From Sulfitobacter sabulilitoris (GTDB lineage Bacteria > Pseudomonadota > Alphaproteobacteria > Rhodobacterales > Rhodobacteraceae): a stretch of DNA of 64,000 nt. Positions 45,001-54,153 of this stretch are shown here, in pieces. The DNA is taken from assembly GCF_005887615.1 (NCBI RefSeq), contig NZ_VANS01000001.1, forward strand, positions 359,415 through 423,414. The letters run 5' to 3'. The notes beneath the pieces are model-generated. The model saw only the letters and a list, made by a program, of their open reading frames with translations, was not told the origin of the DNA and ran no database searches. Numbering within the stretch: the first letter of the stretch is position 1; each line of letters begins with the position of its first letter. Both the position numbers and the translations under genes were made by a program.

Positions 45001-45779
45001 GAATCTGCTCCTGTTCGCACCATTTTGCCGTTCACGAAATGGATGCCGCATTCTTCCTTGGATTGATCGCGCCAGCGGCCCGCGCGGGCGTCTTCGCCGG
45101 GGGCGACCGGAGACGTGCAGGGCGCGCAGCCGATCGAGGGATAGCCCTGCGCCACCAGCGGGTGCCGCGGCAGGCGGTTTTCGGTCATATAGGCCTGTAC
45201 GTCCTGCGGTGCCCAGCGGGCCAGCGGATTGACCTTGATCCGGCCGGTGCCGTCCTCGACTTCGAAGAATTCCAGCGCGGCGCGGGTGCCGGACTGAAAC
45301 CGCTTGCGGCCGGTGATCCAGCCATCGAAATCCGCCAGCGCCGCGTCGAGCGGTGCGGATTTTCGCAGCGCGCAGCAGGCATCCGGGTCGCGCTGGTGCA
45401 GGGTGCCCGCAGGGTCCTGATCGGCGATGTCGGCCGCGCGCAGGATATGCACCCGCCGCAGCCCCAGCCGTTCGGCCAATTCCTGCTGATAGACCAGCGT
45501 TTCGGCAAACAGCATCTGCGTATCGATGAACAGCACCGGCAAATCGCGGTTCACCATCGCCGCCAGATGCAGCAGCGCCACGCTTTCCGCGCCGAAGCTG
45601 GACACCAGCGCCAGGTTGGGCACCGCGCGAAGCGCCAGCCGCAGGACATCGGTCGCGCCGTGGTGGCGCATCTGGTCGTTCAGCGCCGCGACACGGTCGC
45701 GCAGCGCTGTGGTGGCGGCGGAGCCGCCGGCGGAGGAGGAGTTTTCAGCCAGAAGACGGCCGGGTTCGTCAAGCGGCAT
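44997..45779 (-). CDS. cysH: Phosphoadenylyl/adenylyl-sulfate reductase, [4Fe-4S] APS type
   Basis: This 260-residue enzyme reduces activated sulfate to sulfite. The substrate-binding loop is LVSSFGAESVALLHL. The cysteine pairs Cys135-Cys136 (DACCALRK) and Cys218/Cys221 (GCAPCTSP) bind a [4Fe-4S] cluster; their presence marks the APS-using rather than the PAPS-using form. The catalytic cysteine is Cys244 in EECGIHF. It overlaps the end of cysI by 11 bases and the DUF934 start by four. Confidence 0.94.
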   Translation of the reverse strand: MPLDEPGRLLAENSSSAGGSAATTALRDRVAALNDQMRHHGATDVLRLALRAVPNLALVSSFGAESVALLHLAAMVNRDLPVLFIDTQMLFAETLVYQQELAERLGLRRVHILRAADIADQDPAGTLHQRDPDACCALRKSAPLDAALADFDGWITGRKRFQSGTRAALEFFEVEDGTGRIKVNPLARWAPQDVQAYMTENRLPRHPLVAQGYPSIGCAPCTSPVAPGEDARAGRWRDQSKEECGIHFVNGKMVRTGADS

Positions 45780-47436
45780 CGGCTTTGGCCTCGGCTGGAT
45801 AGAGGGCGGATTTGAACGGGGAGAGGCCCAGCCTGCGATAGGTCTGCAGGAAGGTTTCCGATGGTTCCGTGCGCAGGTCGAGATAGGCCAGAACCAGCCG
45901 TTCGATGGCGGGAATGATCTCGTCCGCGGAAAAGCCCGGGCCTGCGCGTTCGCCGATGGCCGCATCCTGCGTTCCGTCGCCGCCCAGCGTGATCTGGTAG
46001 TTTTCCACGCCCGCCCGGTCGAGCCCGAGGATGCCGATATGGCCCACATGGTGGTGGCCACAGGCGTTGATGCAGCCCGAGATCTTGATCTTGAGCGGAC
46101 CGACGTCGTGTTCCAGCTTGAGCTCGTCGAAGCGGGTCGCGATTTCCTGCGCGATTGGAATCGACCGGGCCGTGGCCAGCGCGCAGTAGTCCATGCCGGG
46201 GCAGGCGATGATGTCGCTGATCAGACCGATGTTGGCGGTGGCCAGTCCCGCGTCTTTCAGCGCGGCGTGCAGGGCGGGCAGGTCGCCGCGGTGCACATGC
46301 GGCAGGATCACGTTCTGTTCGTGGCTGATGCGCAGTTCATCGTGACCGTAGTCGCGGGCCAGGCTGGCCATCAGCCGCATTTGATCGGACGAGGCGTCGC
46401 CGGGTGTCGCCCCATGCGCCTTGAGCGAAATGGACACGATCGCATACCCCGGCGCGCGATGATCGCTGAGGTTGGTGTCCGCCCAGCTGCGAAAGATGGG
46501 ATCGTTGCTGTAGGCGGCTTCAAACGGCGCGAGCGAGGCCGACTTGAATGCAGGGGCCGCGAAATCGGCTTCGATCGCCGCCAGCAATTGCTGATCGACA
46601 CCCGAGAACTGCGGGCGGATCAGGGCGAAGCGCTCTTCGACCCGCGCGCGGATGTCGTCGAGCCCGTTTTCATGCACGGTGATCTTGATGCGCGCCTTGT
46701 ACTTGTTGTCGCGGCGGCCCAGCAGGTTATAGACCGACACGATGGATTCAAGATAGGGCAGCAGGTCTTCGCGCGGCAGGAAGTCGCGCAACACCTTGCC
46801 GATCATCGGCGTACGGCCCAGGCCACCGCCGACGATGACCTCGAAGCCGGCTACGCCGTCACGCTCCACCATTCGCAGGCCGATGTCGTGCGCCTTGGTC
46901 ACAGCGCGGTCGTTCGGGCTGCCGGTGACGGCGACCTTGAACTTGCGTGGCAGGAACTGGAATTCGGGGTGGTCTGTGGACCACTGGCGGATAAGCTCGG
47001 CCACCGGGCGCGGGTCGGCGATCTCGTCCGCGGCGGCACCGGCGAAATGGTCGGCCGTTACGTTGCGGATGGTGTTGCCGGAGGTCTGGATCGCATGCAT
47101 TCCCACGTCCGCAAGCGCGTCGAGCATGTCGGGCACGTCGCGCAGCAGCGGCCAGTTGTACTGGATGTTCTGGCGGGTGGTGAAATGGCCGTAGCCCTTG
47201 TCCCACCGGTCGGCGATATCGGCCAGCGCGGTCATCTGGCGGCTGTCGAGCGTGCCATAGGGGATGGCGACGCGCAGCATGTAGGCATGCAGTTGCAGGT
47301 ACAGACCGTTCATCAGGCGCAGCGGCTTGAATTCGTCCTCGGTCAGCGAGCCGTCGATGCGGCGTTCGACCTGGGCGCGGAACTGGGCGTTGCGTTCGGT
47401 CACAAATTCGGTGTCAAACTCGGTATAGCGGTACAT
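45769..47436 (-). CDS. cysI: Sulfite reductase, sirohaem [4Fe-4S] subunit
   Basis: This 555-residue protein reduces sulfite to sulfide. It has the duplicated nitrite/sulfite reductase fold: GYGHFTTRQNIQYNWPLL and a first ferredoxin-like half, then the cluster-binding cysteines in ACPGMDYCALA and SGCINACGHHH (near residues 408, 414, 447 and 451). Its size and the lack of a CysJ flavoprotein suggest ferredoxin-type electron supply; fpr is in the same cluster. It could be taken for an assimilatory nitrite reductase, but the cysH and cysG partners support sulfite. Confidence 0.94.
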   Translation of the reverse strand: MYRYTEFDTEFVTERNAQFRAQVERRIDGSLTEDEFKPLRLMNGLYLQLHAYMLRVAIPYGTLDSRQMTALADIADRWDKGYGHFTTRQNIQYNWPLLRDVPDMLDALADVGMHAIQTSGNTIRNVTADHFAGAAADEIADPRPVAELIRQWSTDHPEFQFLPRKFKVAVTGSPNDRAVTKAHDIGLRMVERDGVAGFEVIVGGGLGRTPMIGKVLRDFLPREDLLPYLESIVSVYNLLGRRDNKYKARIKITVHENGLDDIRARVEERFALIRPQFSGVDQQLLAAIEADFAAPAFKSASLAPFEAAYSNDPIFRSWADTNLSDHRAPGYAIVSISLKAHGATPGDASSDQMRLMASLARDYGHDELRISHEQNVILPHVHRGDLPALHAALKDAGLATANIGLISDIIACPGMDYCALATARSIPIAQEIATRFDELKLEHDVGPLKIKISGCINACGHHHVGHIGILGLDRAGVENYQITLGGDGTQDAAIGERAGPGFSADEIIPAIERLVLAYLDLRTEPSETFLQTYRRLGLSPFKSALYPAEAKADAA

Positions 47437-47508
47437 GTCGGCTCCTTGATGCCCCTGGGCCGCGGGGGCCGGGGCGGATCGGGGATTGGGTGTGTCAGCG
47501 GCTGCGGA

Positions 47509-47817
47509 TCAAAGCGGCGCGATGTCGTCTTCCTGCTTGCCGTGGCGATAGTTGCTGGGCCCGCGGGCGCGAAATGCCTCGCGGAAATGCGCAGGCGCGG
47601 GGCCACCGGCCTGCGGCACCACATCGGCGAGATAGGCGCCCACGACGCGGTTGATCTGCTGCGCGGCCTCGATCAGGCGCAGATCGGCATCAGCCTCGTC
47701 GGTCAGCACCTCGGCGTGATCCAGCTCACGGGTCCAGCCGCTCGCGGTCTGATAAATCACATCGCCCAGCAACAGATCGTTGGCGGTCACGACTTTGGGA
47801 GTGAATTCTCTGGCCAT
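47509..47817 (-). CDS. DUF2849 protein
   Basis: This 102-residue protein matches DUF2849: KVVTANDLLLGDVIYQTASG, HAEVLTDEADADLRL, and VVGAYLADVVPQ near the end. The family is found between cysG and cysI in alphaproteobacteria, and its role is unknown. Its ATG overlaps the TAA stop of cysG by one base (TAATG), so the two are coupled. A longer frame into cysG is a shadow. Confidence 0.92.
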   Translation of the reverse strand: MAREFTPKVVTANDLLLGDVIYQTASGWTRELDHAEVLTDEADADLRLIEAAQQINRVVGAYLADVVPQAGGPAPAHFREAFRARGPSNYRHGKQEDDIAPL

Positions 47818-49211
47818 TATGCAAGCTCCTCGATGGGCAGGTCGGTCAATGCGGGGACGGCGGCGCGCGGGGCAAGGCCGTAGAATGTGAGTGCGGGGCC
47901 GGCCATCGCGGCGGCCTCGAGCGCGGCGGGCAGGGCGTCGAGCGTGGTGTCGAGAATGCGCTGTTCGGGGCGCGAGGCGTTTTCGATCACCGTGACGGGC
48001 GTGTGCCGGTCGGCACCGTGCATGATCAGCCGCCCCTGAATGAACCGGGCGGATTTCTTGCCCATGTAGATCGCCGCGACCTCGCCGGGGCGGGCCAACG
48101 CGCGCCAGTCGTGATCGGCGAAGCCCTTGGTGTCGTGACCCGTGAGAAAGCGCACCGAGGAATTGCGATCGCGTTTGGTCAGGCTTTGACCGATCGCGGC
48201 CACCGCGGCGGAGGCGGAGGTGATGCCGGGCACGATGTCCCACGAGATCTGATGCGCGTCCACCGCGTCGATCTCTTCGTCCAGGCGGCCAAAGACCGTG
48301 GCGTCGCCCGATTTCAGCCGCACCACCTGCGCACCGGTGCGGGCGTGTTCGACGATCAGCGCGTTGATGTCGGCCTGGGTCATCGAGGGGCCGAAGCCTT
48401 CCTTGCCCGCGTCGATCATCACCGCCTCGCGGCGGGCGAGTTCCAGAATGGGCTGGCTGATCAGGCGGTCGTAGATCACGACGTCGGCCTCATCCAGCAC
48501 ACGGCGCGCCTTGAGCGTCAGAAGCTCCGGGTCGCCTGGGCCCGCGCCGACGAAATGCACATGGCCGGGCCGCGCACCGCGGGTCAGGTGATCGTCGAGC
48601 AGCGCATCCAGTGCGGGACGCACGGCATCGGCACCCTGCGCCACGGCGCGGGGGCCGGCGGCGAAATAGAAGTCGCGCCAGAAATCGCGGCGCGGGCGGC
48701 CGAAGGGCAGCGCATCGGCCATCTTGCGGAATCCCTTGCCGATGCGGGCCAGCGTGCCCAGCGTGGCGGGCAGGCGCTGCTCCAGGTCGGCCTTGATCGC
48801 GCGGGCCAGCACGGGGGCCGCCCCTTCGGTGCCGATGGCGATGGTCACGGGGTCGCGATCGACGATGGCGGGGGTGATGAACTGGCTGTCGTCGAGGTTG
48901 TCCACGATGTTGACCAGCGCCCCGTCGGCGCGTGCAATGGCGGCGGTACGGGCGTCTTCGGCGGCGTCCTCGTCGGCGGCATAAAAAAGTGCGGCGCAGA
49001 GCGCATCGCCCGGGGCCATCGCGCGCGGGATCAGCGCAAGCTTGCCCTGCGCGGCCCATGTCCGGATGTCCTGGGCCGCATCGGGCGCAAAGACGGTCAG
49101 ATGGGCAGTCGTCTTCATCAGCAGGCGCAGCTTGGCACTGGCAGCGTCGCCCCCGCCCGACAGCACGACGCGGCGCCCGGCGAGTGCGACGAAGATTGGG
49201 AAATGATCCAT
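47817..49211 (-). CDS. cysG: Sirohaem synthase (multifunctional CysG)
   Basis: This 464-residue protein makes sirohaem for CysI. The N-terminal half is the dehydrogenase/ferrochelatase module (FVALAGRRVVLSGGGDAASA, IVDNLDDSQFITPAIVDRDP). The C-terminal half is uroporphyrinogen III methyltransferase (VHFVGAGPGDPELLTLKARR, VVRLKSGDATVFGRLDEEI, DIVPGITSASAA). The ATG at 49211 begins the first module. It heads the sulfur cluster and is divergent from the Lrp regulator gene; the 147-base gap holds inverted repeats. Confidence 0.96.
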   Translation of the reverse strand: MDHFPIFVALAGRRVVLSGGGDAASAKLRLLMKTTAHLTVFAPDAAQDIRTWAAQGKLALIPRAMAPGDALCAALFYAADEDAAEDARTAAIARADGALVNIVDNLDDSQFITPAIVDRDPVTIAIGTEGAAPVLARAIKADLEQRLPATLGTLARIGKGFRKMADALPFGRPRRDFWRDFYFAAGPRAVAQGADAVRPALDALLDDHLTRGARPGHVHFVGAGPGDPELLTLKARRVLDEADVVIYDRLISQPILELARREAVMIDAGKEGFGPSMTQADINALIVEHARTGAQVVRLKSGDATVFGRLDEEIDAVDAHQISWDIVPGITSASAAVAAIGQSLTKRDRNSSVRFLTGHDTKGFADHDWRALARPGEVAAIYMGKKSARFIQGRLIMHGADRHTPVTVIENASRPEQRILDTTLDALPAALEAAAMAGPALTFYGLAPRAAVPALTDLPIEELA

Positions 49212-49254
49212 TGTTGAAACCGCCTGCTGTTCGTTTGACTTGACCCCCAATATA

Positions 49255-49331
49255 GGAAATATTCCCGATATGTCGCCAGATGCCGGATTGAATAAGGACG
49301 CATGTTCCGTTTATACGTCAAACCGGAACAT
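49255..49331. promoter_or_regulatory. Candidate Lrp-type operator between cysG and its divergent regulator
   Basis: Two inverted repeats lie here: GGAA-ATA-TTCC at 49255-49265, in an AT-rich stretch, and ATGTTCCG with CGGAACAT separated by 14 bases at 49302-49331. Both share a TTCC/GGAA core. Lrp proteins bind such spaced half-sites, so control of cysG and self-control by the adjacent Lrp protein is plausible. Confidence 0.5.
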
Positions 49332-49358
49332 AAGACTGCACAGGGCAAGGAAATCGGA

Positions 49359-49820
49359 ATGAGCGTTCGAATTGACGAGACAGACAGGAAGATCCTGGCG
49401 GAGCTGCAGCGCGACGCCAGCCAGTCGCTGGACGACATCGCGACCCGCGTGGGCAGTTCCAAGACCCCGGTATGGAACCGGATTCGCAAGCTGCGCGATG
49501 CCGGGGTGATCGGACAGCATACCGTGATGCTGGATGCCGACATGCTGGGCTTCGAGGCATGCTTTTTCGTGCTGATCCGCACGTCCGAACATGAGGCCGC
49601 GTGGCAGCAGGCGTTCCTGAAGGCCCTGCAAGACCGCCCCGAGGTGCAGGAGGCGCACCGCCTTGCGGGCGATATCGACTATATACTCAAGGTGCGGGTC
49701 AAGAACGCGCGCGCCTATGACGCATTCTACCAGGCGCTGATTTCAGAGGTGAAGGTGTTCAACGTCACGGCGCTTTTGTCGATGGAGCAGTTGAAATCCA
49801 CCACGATGCTGCCGCTGTGA
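49359..49820 (+). CDS. Lrp/AsnC family transcriptional regulator
   Basis: This 153-residue protein has an N-terminal HTH (ETDRKILAELQRDASQSLDD, SSKTPVWNRIRKLRDAGVI) and a RAM ligand-binding domain (VQEAHRLAGDIDYILKVRVK). It is divergent from cysG and probably regulates the sulfur cluster, perhaps in response to cysteine or methionine; that is inferred from position. The ATG at 49359 begins the HTH domain with GGAA before it. An upstream ATG at 49302 lies within the putative operator. Confidence 0.93.
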   Translation: MSVRIDETDRKILAELQRDASQSLDDIATRVGSSKTPVWNRIRKLRDAGVIGQHTVMLDADMLGFEACFFVLIRTSEHEAAWQQAFLKALQDRPEVQEAHRLAGDIDYILKVRVKNARAYDAFYQALISEVKVFNVTALLSMEQLKSTTMLPL

Positions 49821-49905
49821 GGTGATCCGCCGGCGCGGCTCGCGCCGCACGACATGCTGGCGGCGGCGGCACCGCGATACGCCGCGGCAGCGGTCGCGCG
49901 GCGGT

Positions 49906-51087
49906 CTACGCCGTGACGATCAGCCGGTCGAGCTTGTGAAAGTGGTAGCTTGCCGCGTAGCGCGGCGGTTCGGCCAGCGCGAGCCCCGGCAGGCGGTCGA
50001 ACAGCATCGGCAGGGCGATCTGCATCTCGAGCCGCGCCAGCGGTGCGCCGACGCAGAAATGCAATCCGCCGCCAAAGGCCGCGTGGGCCTTGACCGGGCG
50101 CTGCGGGTCAAAGCGGTCGGGCTGGGCGAACACCCCCGGGTCTCGCCCCGCGGCCCCCAGCAGCAACGCAATCTGCTCGCCCTGCCGCAGGGTGCGGCCC
50201 GCGATCTCGATATCCTCGTAGGCATAGCGTGTGAACAGGTGCAGGGGCGGATCGTAGCGCAGCAACTCCTCGACCGTCGCGGCCACCGCATCGGGCGCGA
50301 GGGCGGCCCGCGGCGTGTCATGCTCAAGCATGGTCTTCACCGCGTTGCCGAGGCTGTGCACCGTCGCTTCGTGGCCCGCGTTCAGCAACAACACGCAGGT
50401 GCCTGTCAGTTCCGCCGCGGTGAGCGTTTCGCCGTCCTGCTCCGCTGCGATCAGTTCCGAGATCAGATCGTCGCGCGGATCGTTCCGGCGGCTGCCGATG
50501 TACCGGGTCAGGAAATCGGTGAAGTCGCGCGCGGCCGCATTGGCCGCGTCCTCGGTCGCACGGCTGCGGGGCGTCTGGTACATCGCGACCATCGCGTTGG
50601 ACCAGCGCAGCAGGTCTGGGGCCATCGCTTCGGGCACACCCAGAAGGCGGGCGATGATGCGCACGGGCACTTGGGTGCAATAGGCGGGGATCAGGTCGAA
50701 GGGGCTTTGCGGCAGGGCTGTCAGCAGATCGTCGCAGACGGCGCGGATGTCGGGGGCAAGCGCCTTGATCCGGCGCGAGGTGAAGGCGCGCAGCACCAGG
50801 CCGCGCAGGCGCGTGTGGGTGGGTGGCTCAAGCTCGAGCATCGAGTGCCGTTCGAGCGCGTCCCAGTCGGCCAGGTGGACGGGCGCGCGACGGTCCTGAT
50901 CGCGGGGCACCTCGCGGCCCAGGCGGCGGTCGCGCAACAGCGCCTGCACCGTCGCCGCATCGAACGCGGCGAGCATCCCGTAGTCCTGCCAAAGGTGGAC
51001 CGGCCCGCGCGCGCGGGCGGCCCGGTAAAAGGCGTAGGGGTCTTGCACGAAGGCGGGGTCGAGCGGAGATTGGCGTACTGTCGTCAT
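49906..51087 (-). CDS. Cytochrome P450
   Basis: This 393-residue soluble bacterial P450 has all the key elements: the I-helix oxygen-binding segment LLNAGHEATVHSLG, the K-helix EELLRYDPP with its ExxR, and the haem loop FGGGLHFCVGAPLARLEM with the proximal Cys near residue 343. The N-terminal part ends in HSMLELEPPTHTRLRGLV, typical of class I bacterial P450s. Its substrate is unknown and no ferredoxin or reductase adjoins it. It is divergent from the dctB-like gene. Confidence 0.95.
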   Translation of the reverse strand: MTTVRQSPLDPAFVQDPYAFYRAARARGPVHLWQDYGMLAAFDAATVQALLRDRRLGREVPRDQDRRAPVHLADWDALERHSMLELEPPTHTRLRGLVLRAFTSRRIKALAPDIRAVCDDLLTALPQSPFDLIPAYCTQVPVRIIARLLGVPEAMAPDLLRWSNAMVAMYQTPRSRATEDAANAAARDFTDFLTRYIGSRRNDPRDDLISELIAAEQDGETLTAAELTGTCVLLLNAGHEATVHSLGNAVKTMLEHDTPRAALAPDAVAATVEELLRYDPPLHLFTRYAYEDIEIAGRTLRQGEQIALLLGAAGRDPGVFAQPDRFDPQRPVKAHAAFGGGLHFCVGAPLARLEMQIALPMLFDRLPGLALAEPPRYAASYHFHKLDRLIVTA

Positions 51088-51146
51088 GCCCGACTTAAAG
51101 CCGGCAGGCTCTGGTCAATGCAAGGGGCACTTTGTAAGGTTTTGCC

Positions 51147-52922
51147 ATGAAACGGAATGTCATCAAGAGCGGTCTTGTGCAGCGCAGCGCGATCGTGCTG
51201 GCGTTTCTGGCGACGGTGGCGACAATCAGTGCGGGCGTCTGGCGGCATGGCTACCTGCAGGCGCTGGGGCAGGTGGCGCAGCAGGGGCGCGCGGCGCTCG
51301 ACCTCAACAGCGACCGACTGGTGGGCCAGGTGCAGCGCGCGCGCGAACTGGCCGTGCTGATGGCCGATCACCCGATGATGCCCGCGCTGGCGGCGGGGCG
51401 GCAAGGCGACCGGGCGGCGCAGTTGTTTCTGGAGGTCGCGGACAAGACCGCCGCGCTGGACGTCATGTTCGTCAACCGCGCGGGCCGGGTGCAGGCCGCC
51501 GCCCGGGCCGCCGCTGGGGCCGACCTGGGCGATCAGGATTATATCCGCCGCGCGATGCAGGGGGCGCTGGGGTGGGGCCACGGCGTGGACCGCCCGCTTG
51601 CGCCGCGCGCCTTTTACGCGGCGGCGCCCGCCTTTGACGCGGCGGGCCGGGTGCAGGGCGCGGTGGTCGTGGCCGTCGACATGACCAGCATCGAAGACAG
51701 TTGGCGCGGCAGCAATCCGGCGGTGTTCTTCACCGATGAGCGGGGCGCGGTCTTTGTGTCGAACCGGTCCGAACTGGTGTTCTGGGAGCGGCCGGAAAAC
51801 GGGCCGGGGCTGGTCCCGCCCGAGGGGGCCGCGCCCGCGTTCGACAGCTACCGCACCGGCCCGCACGAGGTCTGGCAACTGGGCTGGGGGCCGTACCTGC
51901 CGCAGAACGCGCTGCACCTGACGCGGGCCTTGCCGGTGATCGGGCTGACCGGCGAGGTGCTGATCGATGTGGCGCCGGCGCGGGCGCTGGCCACCAGCCA
52001 GGCCGCCGCGGTCGCCGCGCTGTGCCTGGCGTTCGGGGCGCTGCTGTTTCTCGCGACGGAACGGCGGCGCACCCTGGCCGCGGCGAACGCCCAGCTTGAG
52101 GCGCGCGTGGCCGAACGCACCGCCGCGCTGTCCGATACCAACGCACAATTGCGCCGCGAGGCCACCGAACGCGAAGAGGCGCAGACCGCCCTCGCGCGCG
52201 CGCAGGCCGATCTGGTGCAGGCCGGCAAGCTGAGCGCCCTGGGGCAGATGAGTGCGGGCATCAGCCACGAACTCAACCAACCGTTGATGGCGATCCGGTC
52301 GTTTGCGGAAAACGCGGTGCAATACCTTGACCGCGACCAGCCCGACCGCGCCGCCGAGAACCTGGGCCGCATTTCCGACATGGCGCGCCGGATGGGGCGG
52401 ATCATCAAGAACCTGCGCGCCTTTGCGCGCAACGACCATGAACCGCAGACCCGCGTCGATGCCGCGGCCGTGCTGCGCAGTGCGCTGGACCTGACGGCCA
52501 GCCGGATCGACCGGGCCGACGTCACCGTGGCCTACGATCCGCCACCCGGCCCCGTCTGGGTGCGCGGGGGCGACGTGCGGCTGGGGCAGGTGTTCGTCAA
52601 CCTGATCGCCAACGCCGCCGACGCGATGGAGGGGCGCGCGACGCGGACCCTGCGGATCACGATCGAGGATGGCGCGCGCCCGGCCATTCATTTCGCCGAC
52701 ACCGGCCCCGGCATCGACATGCCCGACAAGATGTTCGAGCCGTTCTATTCCACCAAGTCGGTGGGCAGCGGCGATGGCATGGGGCTTGGACTGTCGATCA
52801 GCTATGGCATCGTGCAAAGCTTCGGCGGCGAGATCAAGGGCAGCAATACCGGCGAGGGCGCGTTGTTCACCGTCCGGCTGGATCCGATGCCCGCCAAGCC
52901 CGGAGAGGTGCGCGCCGCATGA
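51147..52922 (+). CDS. dctB: DctB-like C4-dicarboxylate sensor histidine kinase
   Basis: This 591-residue membrane kinase has a first helix at about residues 12-30, a periplasmic PAS-like sensor region, a second helix near 277-298, a coiled coil (RVAERTAALSDTNAQLRREA) and the kinase core. The phosphorylated His is near residue 374 in GISHELNQPLMAIRSF. The ATPase motifs are FVNLIANAADAM (N box), FADTGPGIDM (G1) and GMGLGLSISYGIV (G2). The layout and GISHELNQPLxAI are those of DctB. It overlaps the regulator gene in ATGA, and dctPQM lies just downstream. Confidence 0.92.
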   Translation: MKRNVIKSGLVQRSAIVLAFLATVATISAGVWRHGYLQALGQVAQQGRAALDLNSDRLVGQVQRARELAVLMADHPMMPALAAGRQGDRAAQLFLEVADKTAALDVMFVNRAGRVQAAARAAAGADLGDQDYIRRAMQGALGWGHGVDRPLAPRAFYAAAPAFDAAGRVQGAVVVAVDMTSIEDSWRGSNPAVFFTDERGAVFVSNRSELVFWERPENGPGLVPPEGAAPAFDSYRTGPHEVWQLGWGPYLPQNALHLTRALPVIGLTGEVLIDVAPARALATSQAAAVAALCLAFGALLFLATERRRTLAAANAQLEARVAERTAALSDTNAQLRREATEREEAQTALARAQADLVQAGKLSALGQMSAGISHELNQPLMAIRSFAENAVQYLDRDQPDRAAENLGRISDMARRMGRIIKNLRAFARNDHEPQTRVDAAAVLRSALDLTASRIDRADVTVAYDPPPGPVWVRGGDVRLGQVFVNLIANAADAMEGRATRTLRITIEDGARPAIHFADTGPGIDMPDKMFEPFYSTKSVGSGDGMGLGLSISYGIVQSFGGEIKGSNTGEGALFTVRLDPMPAKPGEVRAA

Positions 52923-54151
52923 GCCGCCGTGTGTTGCTGGTCGATGACGATGCCGCCGTCCGCGAGGCGCTGGTCCAGACGCTCGAGCTGGCGGATCTCG
53001 ATCCGATCGCGGTGGGGTCCTTCGTGGCGGCCAAGGACCACATCACCCGCGGCTTCGACGGTGTGATCCTGTCCGATATCCGGATGCCGGGGCGCGACGG
53101 CTTTCACCTGCTGGGCTATGCGCGCGACGCCGATCCGGACTTGCCGGTGATCTTGCTGACGGGCGAAGGCGACATCCCGATGGCGGTTCAGGCCATGGGG
53201 CAGGGGGCGTTCGATTTCCTGGAAAAACCCTGTGCGCCGGGCGCCTTGCTGGCGGTTCTGGAACGGGCGCTGAAGACCCGCGCGCTGGTGCTCGACAACC
53301 GCCGCCTGCGCGCGCTGGTCCAAAGCGGCGATCCGGCGGCGCGGTTGTTGCACGGCACCTCCGATCTGGCCGAGGGCCTGCGGGCGCGGGTGCGCCGCGC
53401 GGCGCGCACCCAGGCCGAAGTGCTGGTGACGGGCGCGCCGGGGACCGGGATTTCCAAGGTGGCCGAGGTGATCCACCTCAGCTCCCAAAGCTCCGGCGGC
53501 CCCTTTGTGAAACGCGCGGGCGCGGGGCTGGCGCCCGCCGCGCTGCAGGACGCGCTGACCGCCGCGCGCATGGGCAGCCTCTTCATCGACGAGATCACGC
53601 AGTTGCCGGCACAAAGCCAGCTTACCCTGACCGAGGCGCTGGACGGCGCGCGCGAGACACGGCTGATCGCCGGATCGACGCGCGATCTGTCCGCGCTGGT
53701 CGAGACTGGCGAGATGAGTGCGGAGTTGTATTACCGGCTGGAAGTGATGCAGGTGCGGATTCCGTCGCTGTCCGAGCGGCCCGAGGATATTCCGGTGCTG
53801 TTCCAGCATTATGTCGCACAGGCCAGCGAACAGGCGGGACTGCGCCCGCCCGAAATTGCGCCGCAGGTCGTGGCGGGGTTGCTGGCGCGCGACTGGCCCG
53901 GCAACGCCCGCGCCCTGATGTCCGAGGCGATGCGCTTTGCGCTGGGTCTGGGAGAGGAGCGCGAGAGCGACGCGTCGCTCGGGTTGGCCGACCAGATGGC
54001 GCAGGTCGAGCAATCGCTGCTGGAAGCGGCCCTGCGCCGCGCCGGGGGTCAGGCGACGGCGGCGGCCGAGGCGCTGCGATTGCCGCGCAAGACCTTCTAC
54101 GACAAGCTGGCGCGCTACGGGATTCGGGCAGAGGATTACCGGCGCTCGTGA
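52919..54151 (+). CDS. dctD: DctD-like response regulator with degenerate AAA+ domain
   Basis: This 410-residue regulator has a receiver domain (Asp9-11, phosphorylated Asp53 in ILSDIRMPGRDG, Lys in EKPCAPG), an AAA+ domain and a FIS-type HTH (GGQATAAAEALRLPRKTFYD). The AAA+ part departs from sigma-54 activators: the Walker A site near residues 170-180 reads TGAPGTGISK, with Ile in place of the Lys, and the segment that should hold the ESELFG and GAFTGA motifs is missing. Walker B (GSLFIDEI) and the arginine region (LYYRLEVMQVRIP) remain. It cannot be expected to drive sigma-54 polymerase. Rhodobacter capsulatus NtrC, also without GAFTGA, works with sigma-70. Confidence 0.9.
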   Translation: MSRRVLLVDDDAAVREALVQTLELADLDPIAVGSFVAAKDHITRGFDGVILSDIRMPGRDGFHLLGYARDADPDLPVILLTGEGDIPMAVQAMGQGAFDFLEKPCAPGALLAVLERALKTRALVLDNRRLRALVQSGDPAARLLHGTSDLAEGLRARVRRAARTQAEVLVTGAPGTGISKVAEVIHLSSQSSGGPFVKRAGAGLAPAALQDALTAARMGSLFIDEITQLPAQSQLTLTEALDGARETRLIAGSTRDLSALVETGEMSAELYYRLEVMQVRIPSLSERPEDIPVLFQHYVAQASEQAGLRPPEIAPQVVAGLLARDWPGNARALMSEAMRFALGLGEERESDASLGLADQMAQVEQSLLEAALRRAGGQATAAAEALRLPRKTFYDKLARYGIRAEDYRRS

Positions 54152-54153
54152 TT

